This document shows, piece by piece, positions 1 through 8,352 of a stretch of DNA of 64,000 nt. The notes below the pieces were generated by a model. The model made no database searches. It worked only from the letters and a program-made list of their open reading frames with translations, and was not told the origin of the DNA. The translations under genes were made by a program, and so were the position numbers. The stretch is from NCBI RefSeq assembly GCF_014384995.1, contig NZ_JACRSY010000016.1:22822-86821 (forward strand), in the 5' to 3' direction. The stretch's first letter is position 1, and each line of letters begins with the position of its first letter. This stretch comes from Zhenhengia yiwuensis. Its GTDB lineage: Bacteria > Bacillota > Clostridia > Lachnospirales > Cellulosilyticaceae.

Positions 1-1706
1 GTTTAAGACTTCAAATCTTATGGATGGTACTTATAGGGTTTATAGTAGCAAGTTTAGGCGGATTAATTATTTTAGGTTTGGCGCATGAAGTAGGAATAGG
101 GTATTATCAGTATCAAGATTATGAAAGTGCTAATGCCTACTTACAAAGGCGGCTAACAATTGCAGTAAGAGAAATTAATGGTCTAGAATCTGTCACAACT
201 CATGTAAGGTTAGATATAGACGAGCTTTATGACCTTTTAAGGCGTATGGGTAATGAGGAGGCATTTATAGATGAACTGAGGGACTACCTTTCCGAAAGTG
301 TTTCCTTAGAATACACAGGAACACGCCATATAGAAGCTATTGAAGCAGTTAAACCTAATTTTTATGATATTTCGGATGAGCGCATTAATGCGCTTTATAA
401 AGAGCTTATTCAGCTTAAGGTAGAAGATAAGTGGAATGAAGAGGAAGTAAATAGTACGATTAACAAATTCTTAATAGAGATAGGTTTTACAGATAAAGAA
501 TTGAAACAGAAGGCTATTGTACGTATCCTAGAGGGGCTTGATGGAATTGATTATGCAAGTGATACACAGAATCTTCTAATTGATAGTAAAGGAACCATCA
601 TTTATGGAGATAGCTTTATTAAGAGTATTGATATTTTAGAGGCGATCAGAAAAGCCTCGACTTCTTCAGATGCTAGTAAGGAAGAACAACAGACAAGTCT
701 TTATCCTATTATTTTAAATGGAGAGATTTACTATCTCATTAATAATACAACCCTAACAGGTGTCACCCATTCAATGTATACAGAGTCATCAGATATTCTT
801 GGCTTTTTAGGTGGGGTCATCATCTTTGTAACAGTTCTGTTATATGGGACTAAGAAGAAAATGAAGTATATTGAATATCTAGCATTTTGTTTAGGTGAAA
901 TCTCAAAGGGTGACTTAGACTTTGTAGTTGAAAAGAGGGGGAATGACGAGCTTGGACAAGTAGCAGAGGCCATGACACAGATGGAAGAAAAGCTAAAGCA
1001 GCAAATGCAAGAACGTGCTCAAGCAGAGAAGACTAAGAATGAGCTAATTACTAATGTGGCACATGATTTAAGAACACCTTTAACGTCTGTTATTGGATAC
1101 ATTGGGCTTGTAAAGGAGAATAAGTATGAAAATGAGGAAGAGGGTGCTAAGTACTTAGAAATCGCTTATAATAAATCTGAAAGATTAAAAGTACTTATTG
1201 AAGACTTATTTGAGTACACCAAGCTTAGTAATCGTAATGTACAGCTTAAGAAAGAACATATGTCCATTGCAACACTTATGAATCAGCTGATTGAAGAGCT
1301 TATGCCACTTGCAGAAGATAAAAATATTACTATTACATTCCATGTAGCAGCTAAAGAAACGGGTGTAACTGTAGATGTGATGAAGATGACAAGAGTATTT
1401 GAGAACCTTATTGAGAATGCCATTAAGTATTCACAAGAAGGTGAGGTTATTCAAGTAGTCATTCAAGAGACAAGGGAGTTTGTGTATGTAACAGTGCGTA
1501 ATAGATGCACTGAAATTGCTAAAGACGATATTCATAAGCTGTTTGATAGATTTTATAGAAGCGATAGCTCTAGAAATAGTACGACAGGTGGTAGCGGCTT
1601 AGGTCTTGCCATTGCTAAAAATATTGTAGAGATTCATGAAGGTAAGATTTGGGCGCAACTTGATGAGGATAGAATTAGTTTTAATGTGAAGCTTAAAAAA
1701 GCGTAA
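1..1706 (+). CDS. Sensor histidine kinase, VanS/PhoR type (5' end outside window)
   Basis: Membrane histidine kinase, partner of the response regulator that follows 13 bases downstream. The frame is open to the window edge, so the ATG at 24 is probably internal and the true start lies upstream. Counting from that ATG: a first membrane segment at about 4-20, a long extracytoplasmic sensor region, a second segment at about 257-274, a HAMP linker, the phospho-acceptor H-box (HDLRTP, His about 347), the N-box (NLIENAIKYS, about 464) and the G-box (GGSGLGLAIA, about 522). All catalytic boxes are intact. The VanS/PhoR-like class is clear. The signal is unknown, and the sensor region resembles nothing I recognise. 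Confidence 0.93.
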   Translation, partial: LRLQILWMVLIGFIVASLGGLIILGLAHEVGIGYYQYQDYESANAYLQRRLTIAVREINGLESVTTHVRLDIDELYDLLRRMGNEEAFIDELRDYLSESVSLEYTGTRHIEAIEAVKPNFYDISDERINALYKELIQLKVEDKWNEEEVNSTINKFLIEIGFTDKELKQKAIVRILEGLDGIDYASDTQNLLIDSKGTIIYGDSFIKSIDILEAIRKASTSSDASKEEQQTSLYPIILNGEIYYLINNTTLTGVTHSMYTESSDILGFLGGVIIFVTVLLYGTKKKMKYIEYLAFCLGEISKGDLDFVVEKRGNDELGQVAEAMTQMEEKLKQQMQERAQAEKTKNELITNVAHDLRTPLTSVIGYIGLVKENKYENEEEGAKYLEIAYNKSERLKVLIEDLFEYTKLSNRNVQLKKEHMSIATLMNQLIEELMPLAEDKNITITFHVAAKETGVTVDVMKMTRVFENLIENAIKYSQEGEVIQVVIQETREFVYVTVRNRCTEIAKDDIHKLFDRFYRSDSSRNSTTGGSGLGLAIAKNIVEIHEGKIWAQLDEDRISFNVKLKKA

Positions 1707-1719
1707 GTGAGGTGAAGGT

Positions 1720-2418
1720 ATGGAACAAGCAAAAATATTAGTAGTAGATGATGAAAAAGAAATTCGTGATTTAGTAGGGATCTATTTGCGTAATGAAGGC
1801 TATGAAGTAATCTTAGCAGGTACAGGACTTGAAGCACTTAAAGTAATAGGTGAACAGGAAGTTGACCTTATTGTACTGGATGTCATGATGCCAGAAGTTA
1901 ATGGTATAGATGCTTGTATGGAGATACGCAAAAATTCTAATGTACCTATTATTATGTTATCAGCTAAGACAGAGGATATTGATAAGATTATGGGCTTATC
2001 TGTAGGGGCAGATGACTATTTAGCTAAGCCTTTTAATCCACTTGAACTTATTGCAAGAGTGAAAGCTCAGCTTAGAAGGTTTACTAAGCTTAATGCTTTT
2101 TCTAAAGGAAAAGAAAATATATTAGAAGAAGATGAGCTTACTATGGATCTAGAGGCTGGAAAAGTCTATAAAAGCGGGATAGAGATTCCACTTACACCTA
2201 CAGAGTATGGTATCCTCAAGTTACTTTGGGTTAATAAAGGCATTACCTTTAAAACAGAAACTATTTATGAGCGTGTATGGGGACAGCCTTATTTTGAGAA
2301 TAATAATACTGTTATGGTACACATTAGAAAGTTACGTGAGAAAATAGAAGAGAATCCTAGAGACCCTCTGTATGTGTTTACGGTATGGGGTGTAGGATAC
2401 AAATTTGGTATAGACTAA
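1720..2418 (+). CDS. Response regulator, OmpR/VanR family
   Basis: DNA-binding response regulator paired with the upstream kinase. The receiver domain occupies about 1-120 with acidic pocket D10/D11, phospho-acceptor D54 in LIVLDVMMP and the conserved lysine at about 103 (AKPF). The OmpR-type winged helix fills about 130-232 and ends in the usual VWGVGYKF motif. The length of 232 residues is normal for the family. The start ATG has GAGGTGAAGG upstream. Targets cannot be read from the sequence. Confidence 0.96.
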   Translation: MEQAKILVVDDEKEIRDLVGIYLRNEGYEVILAGTGLEALKVIGEQEVDLIVLDVMMPEVNGIDACMEIRKNSNVPIIMLSAKTEDIDKIMGLSVGADDYLAKPFNPLELIARVKAQLRRFTKLNAFSKGKENILEEDELTMDLEAGKVYKSGIEIPLTPTEYGILKLLWVNKGITFKTETIYERVWGQPYFENNNTVMVHIRKLREKIEENPRDPLYVFTVWGVGYKFGID

Positions 2419-2429
2419 GGAGTGTTTAT

Positions 2430-2912
2430 ATGATACATGAAACAGTCTTTATAGCAGAAGGTGCCCGCATAGTAGGTGATATTACTATAGGAGAAGACTG
2501 TAGTATTTGGTATAATGCAGTCATCCGTGCAGAAGGCCTTCCAGTATATCTAGGTCCAGAAAGTAATATTCAAGATGGTAGTGTGATACATGTAGGCTAT
2601 GAACATGCTGTAACTATTGGAAAAGGTGTAACGGTAGGGCATAGGGCTATTATTCATGGTGCGACAATTGGAGACTATACTTTAGTAGGAATGGGCAGTA
2701 TTATTTTAGATGGGGCTAAGATAGGCAAGCACTGCATCATTGGAGCAGGTGCTCTAGTAACAGGTGGGACAGTTATTGAAGATGGTATGCTTGTCCTGGG
2801 ATCTCCAGCTAAAGCAATTAAGCCACTCACAGAAGAACAAATAAAGAGTTTATATGATTCAGCAAACCATTACGTAGAGTTGGGCAAAACTTATAAACAA
2901 AATAATAATTAG
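2430..2912 (+). CDS. Gamma-carbonic-anhydrase-like left-handed beta-helix protein
   Basis: A 160-residue hexapeptide-repeat protein of the YrdA/gamma carbonic anhydrase family. Start chosen at the ATG after TAAGGAG, 11 bases past the regulator stop; a longer in-frame reading would run into the regulator gene. Candidate zinc ligands are His54 (VIH) and His71/His76 (VGHRAIIHG), as in the family, where a trimer binds metal at subunit interfaces. Family members are reported both with and without carbonic anhydrase activity, so the reaction is uncertain. It ends just before a strong terminator and is probably co-transcribed with the two-component genes. Confidence 0.88.
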   Translation: MIHETVFIAEGARIVGDITIGEDCSIWYNAVIRAEGLPVYLGPESNIQDGSVIHVGYEHAVTIGKGVTVGHRAIIHGATIGDYTLVGMGSIILDGAKIGKHCIIGAGALVTGGTVIEDGMLVLGSPAKAIKPLTEEQIKSLYDSANHYVELGKTYKQNNN

Positions 2913-2925
2913 GAAAAAATTAAAA

Positions 2926-2970
2926 GATAGGCTCCTGCATAATTTAAGCATTATGCAGGAGCCTATTTTC
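2926..2970. terminator. Bidirectional intrinsic terminator
   Basis: Perfect 17-base inverted repeat (2927-2943 and 2950-2966) with a 6-base loop, between two convergent genes. T-rich sequence follows on the plus side and A-rich sequence precedes it, so it can serve both strands. Confidence 0.9.
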
Positions 2971-2978
2971 ATGTCCCC

Positions 2979-5351
2979 CTATCCTATGGAGTTTTTATCT
3001 GAGCCACTTATCATCTTAGTAAGCTGGATAAGAGCATTTGGTAAATGTGTACCTTTAGGATAGGCCAGATAGACACTTCGCCATTCAGGATAAAACTTCT
3101 CTTTATACTTACGTAAGCCTTTAAAGCTATAGATTTTGTTGCCGTAATTGTAAATGTACTTAGCTACTTTTTCTTTAGTAGTAGAGAATTGATTTACCCC
3201 TACATTAGAAAGTGGGGCTTTTCCTAAGATAAAGTAATCATAACCTTCTTCGATAGCCCATTCAATAAGGCCGATAAAGAGCGCATCCATAGCTCCATTT
3301 GGTGGGTTTGGTATAATACGCATTAGGTCAATGGAGACAGTATGTTTACTGTAATGAGGCATAATGGTTGCAAAACCTACTACTTCATTTTCTACCTTAA
3401 TAATACCTATAGGTGCTCGTTCTATATAGGATTCATCAAATGAACCTAGAGAAAAACATTTTTCAGTGCGCCCTTCAAGCCATAAGTCTGAAATTTTTTT
3501 AAGCCTTTCAACAAGTTCCTGGTCAAAAGGAGGTGTTAGAAGTTTAAAGGTTAACTCACCCCGATTCATTTTGTTCTTTATAGTACGAAGTGGAGCGCCT
3601 TTTTTACCAGCTAAAGTAAAGGTATTTAGGTCAATAGCTGCTTCTTCGCCAAGTTTAAGGAACTTAAAGCCATTTTCATGGTATATAGGTAACATAGATT
3701 CATTAATTTCATAGAAAATAGGTACCATATCATATTGGTCTGCGAAAAGTCTAAAGGCGTTAATAGCTTCTTTAAAATTTTTGGTTTCTCCAATAGGGTC
3801 ACCTAATACCATAAGCTTATCTTTATAAGGTCTATAAGCAATAAGTACTGTATTGTTAACTGCATAGAAGAAACATTTGTCTTTTAAGAATAGAAGGTGT
3901 GTCATGGCGTTACCTTCGTATTTCTTTAGAAATAAAGATAGATTTACAAGGTCTTCATCTGTAGCGTATTTAAAGTCCGAACGCTGTACAGAGAAAGCAT
4001 TTAGAAGTATACTACCTAAAGCTACAAAGAAGATAAATATAATAATATCTAGACTTTGCAGCGTTAAATCTGCTTTAACTAAAAGATGGAAGGTAGCTTG
4101 TGTAAAGTAGTTATATAGACTAATATATAGGCTACTCATAAAGCCAAGTATTATAAAGTAGTATAGACAGCGCTTACGCTCTATAGGAGAGCCAATACGA
4201 TAAAAGGTTTCTTTAGCAGGTGCTAAAATCACCATAATCATAATGAGTATAAAAGCTATCTCTATATTTAGCCCTTTAAGAAGTGCCAGTATACTACCCA
4301 ATGTCAACATGAGTAAGGTAATAGAATAAGCTTTTTGCACTTTATCCCATATCCCTTTGGAGAGGATAATTAGAAGTAAACCAATCCCCATAGTACTTAA
4401 CTTAGAAAATTTAATAAAGCTTAAGGAAAATACATGATTAAGCAGCTGGGTACGTTCTAATGCCTCGGGCAAGGAGGCAGATAAAATAAGTAAAAGGCCG
4501 GCAAATAAAGTAAGCGCAGCAAAGGATTTAACGCTCATCCAGTTTACAAGGTGTCTTTGACTCTCTGAAAGTTTACTTTTTTTATGTTTAGATGGACCTA
4601 AGGCTAAAATCAGCATAGTCAGTAGCCATGGAATAATAGAGTAAAATACTCTAAAAGTAATAAGTACTAAAAGCATCTGGCTAAACTCATAGCCTAATGA
4701 AGTAAAGCAGATAAGAGCCAGTACTTCAAAAATGCCAAAGCCATAGGGTATAAGGCTCACATTAGCAATAAACATAGAAAAGGCAAATACAAGTAGTACG
4801 TCTAGCCTATTAAATGAAATATCATATAGAGTAAAAACATACATAAATAAGAAACTTGTCAAAAGCCATTTAATTGTAGTACTTAAGATAAGCTTTAGCC
4901 TAGTTAAAAAGCTAATTTTAAAGGTCACAGGTAGTTGACCACCATCATCAAATAAAATCATATCTTTTAAAGCGTCAATAAACATAGCTTTTTTAGGGTC
5001 TACGCCTTCACTTTTATAAAGCTGGTAGCGTAAGCTACCTTTTCGTTTCTCAGCATCTTCAGCAAAGTTTAAAGCCATATCAGAAATCCAAGAAATTTTA
5101 AAGATGTCACTAGGAGTTATTTTAAGTTTAAAGGCTTTACATAGGATAAAATCGTATAGGGTAGAAAGAGATACTACCATAAGTCCGCTAATAAGAAGAA
5201 TAAGCATATGCTTAAAACTTTGATCTCTGAGGGTCTCTATAAGCATAGCTAAATCTAGTGTGGCAATAGGTCTATGTAGAACCAGAAGTCCTAGCATCAA
5301 TATAGAAAACCAAATGATATATTTAGTAAGGTTAAATTTATTTTTTAACAC
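2979..5351 (-). CDS. mprF: Bifunctional phosphatidylglycerol lysyltransferase/flippase MprF
   Basis: Multi-pass membrane protein of 790 residues. The N-terminal half is a run of hydrophobic segments typical of the MprF flippase region. The C-terminal part from about residue 460 is the DUF2156 (GNAT-fold) domain that transfers an aminoacyl group from aminoacyl-tRNA to phosphatidylglycerol, with motifs such as DLMRIIPNPPNGAMDALF. Family members make the envelope less anionic and protect against cationic peptides. The amino acid used (Lys or Ala) cannot be read. It starts with GTG behind GGAGG. It stands alone, bounded by terminators on both sides. Confidence 0.93.
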   Translation of the reverse strand: MLKNKFNLTKYIIWFSILMLGLLVLHRPIATLDLAMLIETLRDQSFKHMLILLISGLMVVSLSTLYDFILCKAFKLKITPSDIFKISWISDMALNFAEDAEKRKGSLRYQLYKSEGVDPKKAMFIDALKDMILFDDGGQLPVTFKISFLTRLKLILSTTIKWLLTSFLFMYVFTLYDISFNRLDVLLVFAFSMFIANVSLIPYGFGIFEVLALICFTSLGYEFSQMLLVLITFRVFYSIIPWLLTMLILALGPSKHKKSKLSESQRHLVNWMSVKSFAALTLFAGLLLILSASLPEALERTQLLNHVFSLSFIKFSKLSTMGIGLLLIILSKGIWDKVQKAYSITLLMLTLGSILALLKGLNIEIAFILIMIMVILAPAKETFYRIGSPIERKRCLYYFIILGFMSSLYISLYNYFTQATFHLLVKADLTLQSLDIIIFIFFVALGSILLNAFSVQRSDFKYATDEDLVNLSLFLKKYEGNAMTHLLFLKDKCFFYAVNNTVLIAYRPYKDKLMVLGDPIGETKNFKEAINAFRLFADQYDMVPIFYEINESMLPIYHENGFKFLKLGEEAAIDLNTFTLAGKKGAPLRTIKNKMNRGELTFKLLTPPFDQELVERLKKISDLWLEGRTEKCFSLGSFDESYIERAPIGIIKVENEVVGFATIMPHYSKHTVSIDLMRIIPNPPNGAMDALFIGLIEWAIEEGYDYFILGKAPLSNVGVNQFSTTKEKVAKYIYNYGNKIYSFKGLRKYKEKFYPEWRSVYLAYPKGTHLPNALIQLTKMISGSDKNSIG

Positions 5352-5440
5352 TTTTATTCCTCCAAAAGATAGAATCAGTCTAGTCTAATCTTTCTCATTA
5401 TACCTAAGCTCTATCTTTATGCATAGGATTTTTACAAATA

Positions 5441-5470
5441 AAAAAGAGCTGCTAATAGCAGCTCTTTTTT
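5441..5470 (-). terminator. Intrinsic terminator of the trxB-like gene
   Basis: 12-base perfect inverted repeat (5441-5452 and 5458-5469) with a 5-base loop. It gives a T-run on the minus strand immediately after the flavoprotein stop codon. Confidence 0.85.
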
Positions 5471-5472
5471 AT

Positions 5473-7152
5473 TTAAGGGAGGAGGGTTAGGATTTCTTCT
5501 AGTTTTTTTGCCCCAAAGTATACATTTTCATCATTCACGATTAGAGCGGGTACACTCATAATTTTAAAATCATTTTTTAGTTCTTTGAAGAGACTAATAT
5601 CGAGCATTTCAGTTTCTACATTTGGATTTAAGAGGGCAATTCTTTGAGCCAGGGCGACCACATCGGGACAAAGGTGGCAGGAGAGGGATACAGCTACTTT
5701 AATATTTACAGGATTTGTAAGTGCTTTAATTTGAGTTACGATATTTGAATCAATAGGTTGTCCAGGGCCAGCTAAGTTGTACAGTGCAAGAATAAACGAG
5801 TTAAGCTCATGACCACCAGGGACACCATGGAATTTTACACCAGTATAATTGCCTTGTTCATCAAGGAATGCAACAACTGGGAATTTGTCTGCATGGATTT
5901 TTTCTTCTAAGTTTTTGTTTTCATGACGTCTTGTAATAAGTGTAGAGATATGCTCACTTAAATCTGCAATATCTAAGATGAGCTCTCTAAGTTCAACAGA
6001 TTTACCATTGTTCGGATCGACAACAGAGGCAAGGGTAACAGGTCTTTCAAGTTTAGCAAGAATTTGTTTAAGTTGTACTCTAAGTTCAGGTGTTAAGAGT
6101 TTGCTTTTACCTTCCTCGGGAGCTGGGTTAGAAGGTGTTTCAGTTTGTGTATTAGCATTAGGGATAGAAGGCTTAGTAGAAGCTAGAGGGGGGGCTACTT
6201 CAATACCTAGCTTATCTTTTAATGCAGCAATATATTTTTCTGCATCAGTAGCAGCAATGGCACCATCAGCCACAGCTGTAACTACTTGGCGAAGTGCCTT
6301 AGGGCGAAGGTCGCCAGCTGCATAGATACCAGGGATATTAGTTTGCATATTTTCATCTGTAGGAATATAGCCAGCTGCATCCATTTCAACATGACCTTTA
6401 AAGAGTGAAGTTGCAGGGGCATAACCTACGAAAATAAAGATACCAAAAGTACCATCTTTCTCATTTGCTTTATAGGTAAAGGTCTCACCCGTTACATTAT
6501 TAATAAAGTGAGCCTCTTGAAGGTTGTTATGACCTTTTGCCTCAAGAATTTCCGTATTAAAGTGTACTTTGATTTTAGGATGAGCAAGTACTTTATCTGC
6601 AATAGTCTTAGCACACGTAAATTCTGGCTCACGTGCAATGACAGTAACATTTTTAGCAAAGCGTGTTAGGAAGATGGCTTCTTCTGCAGCGGCGAAGCCT
6701 GCTCCAATGACGAATACATCTAGGCCTTCAAAGAGTTCTCCATCACAAGTAGAGCAGTAAGCGACACCACGTCCAGTAAATTCTGCTTCACCAGGGAAGC
6801 CAAGTTTACGTGGTGAAGCCCCTGTTGCAATGATGATTGCATAGGCTTGATAAGTGCCATTAGAAGTTTCAAGTATTTTCACATTATCTTTAAAGTCTAC
6901 ACTAAGTACTTCTGCTGTAGCAAATTGTACACCAAAGTCTAGTGCCTGATGTTTCATTTCTTCTATAAGGGCAGGGCCACTTGTATGACGGATAGCAGGG
7001 TAGTTAACAATTTCCGAAGTTGTTTTAATCTGACCGCCCATACTATCTTTTTCTATGATAAGGGTGTTAAGTTTTGCACGCCCTGCGTAGATACTTGCAG
7101 AAAGACCAGCACTACCGCCACCAATAATAATTAAGTCATAAATTTTATTCAT
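5473..7152 (-). CDS. Thioredoxin-reductase/AhpF-like flavoprotein with C-terminal thiol domain
   Basis: FAD/NAD(P)H disulfide oxidoreductase of 559 residues. Residues 1 to about 315 are a thioredoxin reductase module: FAD loop GGGSAG (11-16), redox pair C133-x-x-C136 (CSTC) and a second nucleotide loop (VIGAGFAAAEEA). A Pro/Thr/Ser-rich linker (about 325-350) leads to a tandem thioredoxin-fold domain like the AhpF N-terminal domain, with a CHLC pair at about 492/495. The order is the reverse of classical AhpF, where the thiol domain comes first. The adjacent ahpC suggests that it reduces that peroxiredoxin. The start follows AAGGAGG. Confidence 0.9.
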   Translation of the reverse strand: MNKIYDLIIIGGGSAGLSASIYAGRAKLNTLIIEKDSMGGQIKTTSEIVNYPAIRHTSGPALIEEMKHQALDFGVQFATAEVLSVDFKDNVKILETSNGTYQAYAIIIATGASPRKLGFPGEAEFTGRGVAYCSTCDGELFEGLDVFVIGAGFAAAEEAIFLTRFAKNVTVIAREPEFTCAKTIADKVLAHPKIKVHFNTEILEAKGHNNLQEAHFINNVTGETFTYKANEKDGTFGIFIFVGYAPATSLFKGHVEMDAAGYIPTDENMQTNIPGIYAAGDLRPKALRQVVTAVADGAIAATDAEKYIAALKDKLGIEVAPPLASTKPSIPNANTQTETPSNPAPEEGKSKLLTPELRVQLKQILAKLERPVTLASVVDPNNGKSVELRELILDIADLSEHISTLITRRHENKNLEEKIHADKFPVVAFLDEQGNYTGVKFHGVPGGHELNSFILALYNLAGPGQPIDSNIVTQIKALTNPVNIKVAVSLSCHLCPDVVALAQRIALLNPNVETEMLDISLFKELKNDFKIMSVPALIVNDENVYFGAKKLEEILTLLP

Positions 7153-7187
7153 TTTTTATACCTCCTTTTCAATGTATTTTTAATTAA

Positions 7188-7250
7188 AAAAGGCTATCGT
7201 AAAAGCCTGAGGTCTACCGTATCTAAGGTAGAGGTTTTACGATAACCTTA
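7188..7250 (-). terminator. Terminator/attenuator between ahpC and the reductase gene
   Basis: Long imperfect stem (7191-7208 with 7232-7248) holding an inner CTACC/GGTAG hairpin. Read on the minus strand it is followed by six T residues. It probably limits read-through from ahpC into the flavoprotein gene, making ahpC the more abundant product. Confidence 0.75.
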
Positions 7251-7258
7251 GGAGATTC

Positions 7259-7822
7259 TTAAAGTTTTCCTACTAAGTCAAGGCTTGGGCTCAAAGTTTC
7301 AGCTCCTGGAGTCCATTTTGCAGGGCAAACTTGGTCACCGTGTTCAGCAACGAATTGAGCAGCTTGAACTTTTCTTAATAACTCTTCAGTATTTCTACCA
7401 ATACCTAAGTCATGTACTTCATAAGCTTTGATTTCACCTTCTGGGTTAACAATGAAAGTGCCTCTTAGAGCAAGACCTTCTTCTTCAATCATAACTTCGA
7501 ATAATCTAGCAAGTGTACCTGTTGGGTCAGCTAGCATTGGATAATTAATTTTTGCGATTGTTTCTGAAGCATCAGCCCATGCTTTGTGTACAAAATGTGT
7601 ATCTGTTGATACTGAGTAGATTTCACAACCAATTTCTTTGAATGATTCATAGTGATCAGCTAAATCACCAAGTTCTGTAGGGCATACAAATGTAAAGTCT
7701 GCTGGGTAGAAGAAGAATACTGACCATTGACCTTTTGTATCTGCTGCTGTTATTTCTTTAAAACTTCCGTTATGGTAAGCTTGAACTTTAAAATCTTCAA
7801 TTTTTTTTCCGATTAATGACAT
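7259..7822 (-). CDS. ahpC: Alkyl hydroperoxide reductase C (typical 2-Cys peroxiredoxin)
   Basis: 187 residues, the normal AhpC length. The peroxidatic Cys47 lies in FTFVCPTE and the resolving Cys166 in QVCPAKW. The enzyme reduces H2O2, alkyl hydroperoxides and peroxynitrite and is recycled by an AhpF-type reductase, here most likely the next gene on the same strand. The start ATG has AGGAGG upstream. The AT-rich upstream region holds a possible PerR/Fur box. Confidence 0.97.
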   Translation of the reverse strand: MSLIGKKIEDFKVQAYHNGSFKEITAADTKGQWSVFFFYPADFTFVCPTELGDLADHYESFKEIGCEIYSVSTDTHFVHKAWADASETIAKINYPMLADPTGTLARLFEVMIEEEGLALRGTFIVNPEGEIKAYEVHDLGIGRNTEELLRKVQAAQFVAEHGDQVCPAKWTPGAETLSPSLDLVGKL

Positions 7823-7898
7823 AAAATTGTCCTCCTATGAATTTAAATTTTTTTATTTATAAGTTATATTAGTTTTTATTTGAGTCGTTCTTATGTAT

Positions 7899-7913
7899 TG
7901 ATAATAATTCTTA
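7899..7913. promoter_or_regulatory. Candidate PerR/Fur-type operator upstream of ahpC
   Basis: TGATAATAATTCTTA fits the 7-1-7 Fur/PerR pattern TGATAAT-N-ATTATCA except at two positions. It sits about 80 bases upstream of the ahpC start. A second AT-rich site (about 7945-7957) is weaker. In such AT-rich DNA chance matches are common. Confidence 0.35.
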
Positions 7914-8076
7914 TTAAATAAAAAGTCAATAGTATTTAGTAAAAAATAATTATTATTAGTTACAGATAATTTAGAATCAATATAGGTAAATATAGATAAA
8001 TATAGATATATTCAAGATTTCAAGTATAAAATAAAGTATCCATATTGTTTTAAATTCATAGGAGGGATAGAGGTAT

Positions 8077-8271
8077 ATGAATTTAATGATATGAGCACCC
8101 ATAGGTGCAGTTTTAGCTTTAATATTTGTCTTTTACAAGGGGAGTAAAATCTTGAAAATGGATGAAGGTAACAAGGAAGTTAAAGGCATTGGGAAAAAAT
8201 TAGGGTTGGAGCTAATAGCTATGGTTTCTATTGTATTTGGTATGTTTATTTTGACTTGGCCTATTTTCTAG
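8077..8271 (+). pseudogene. Small remnant resembling the N-terminus of a membrane pyrophosphatase
   Basis: A GGAGGG Shine-Dalgarno precedes an ATG at 8077, but the frame meets TGA at 8092 after five codons, then stays open to TAG at 8269. The reading after the stop starts APIGAVLALIFVFYKGSKIL and then KMDEGNKEVKGIG, which resembles the first helix and following loop of H+-translocating pyrophosphatases (HppA). The hydrophobic tail IAMVSIVFGMFILTW does not match that family's next segment. One TGG-to-TGA change would explain the stop. It could instead be a small non-conserved membrane protein with another start. The rest of the 7823-8352 gap holds no other gene I can support. Confidence 0.35.
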
Positions 8272-8288
8272 GAAAATTATATATTGAA

Positions 8289-8335
8289 AATAGACTCGCT
8301 TCTATAGTAAGGTATTAGAAGCGAGTCTATTTTAC
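8289..8335 (+). terminator. Intrinsic terminator before nhaC
   Basis: Perfect 16-base inverted repeat (8289-8304 and 8316 onward) with an 11-base loop and a following T-run. It lies between the remnant and the antiporter gene. Confidence 0.85.
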
Positions 8336-8352
8336 ATTAAAGGAGATAAGAG

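Noticed and set aside
24..26. ATG at 24 as the true start of the histidine kinase
   Set aside because: The frame is open to the window edge and reads into the first membrane helix, and there is no ribosome-binding site, so the gene starts outside the window.
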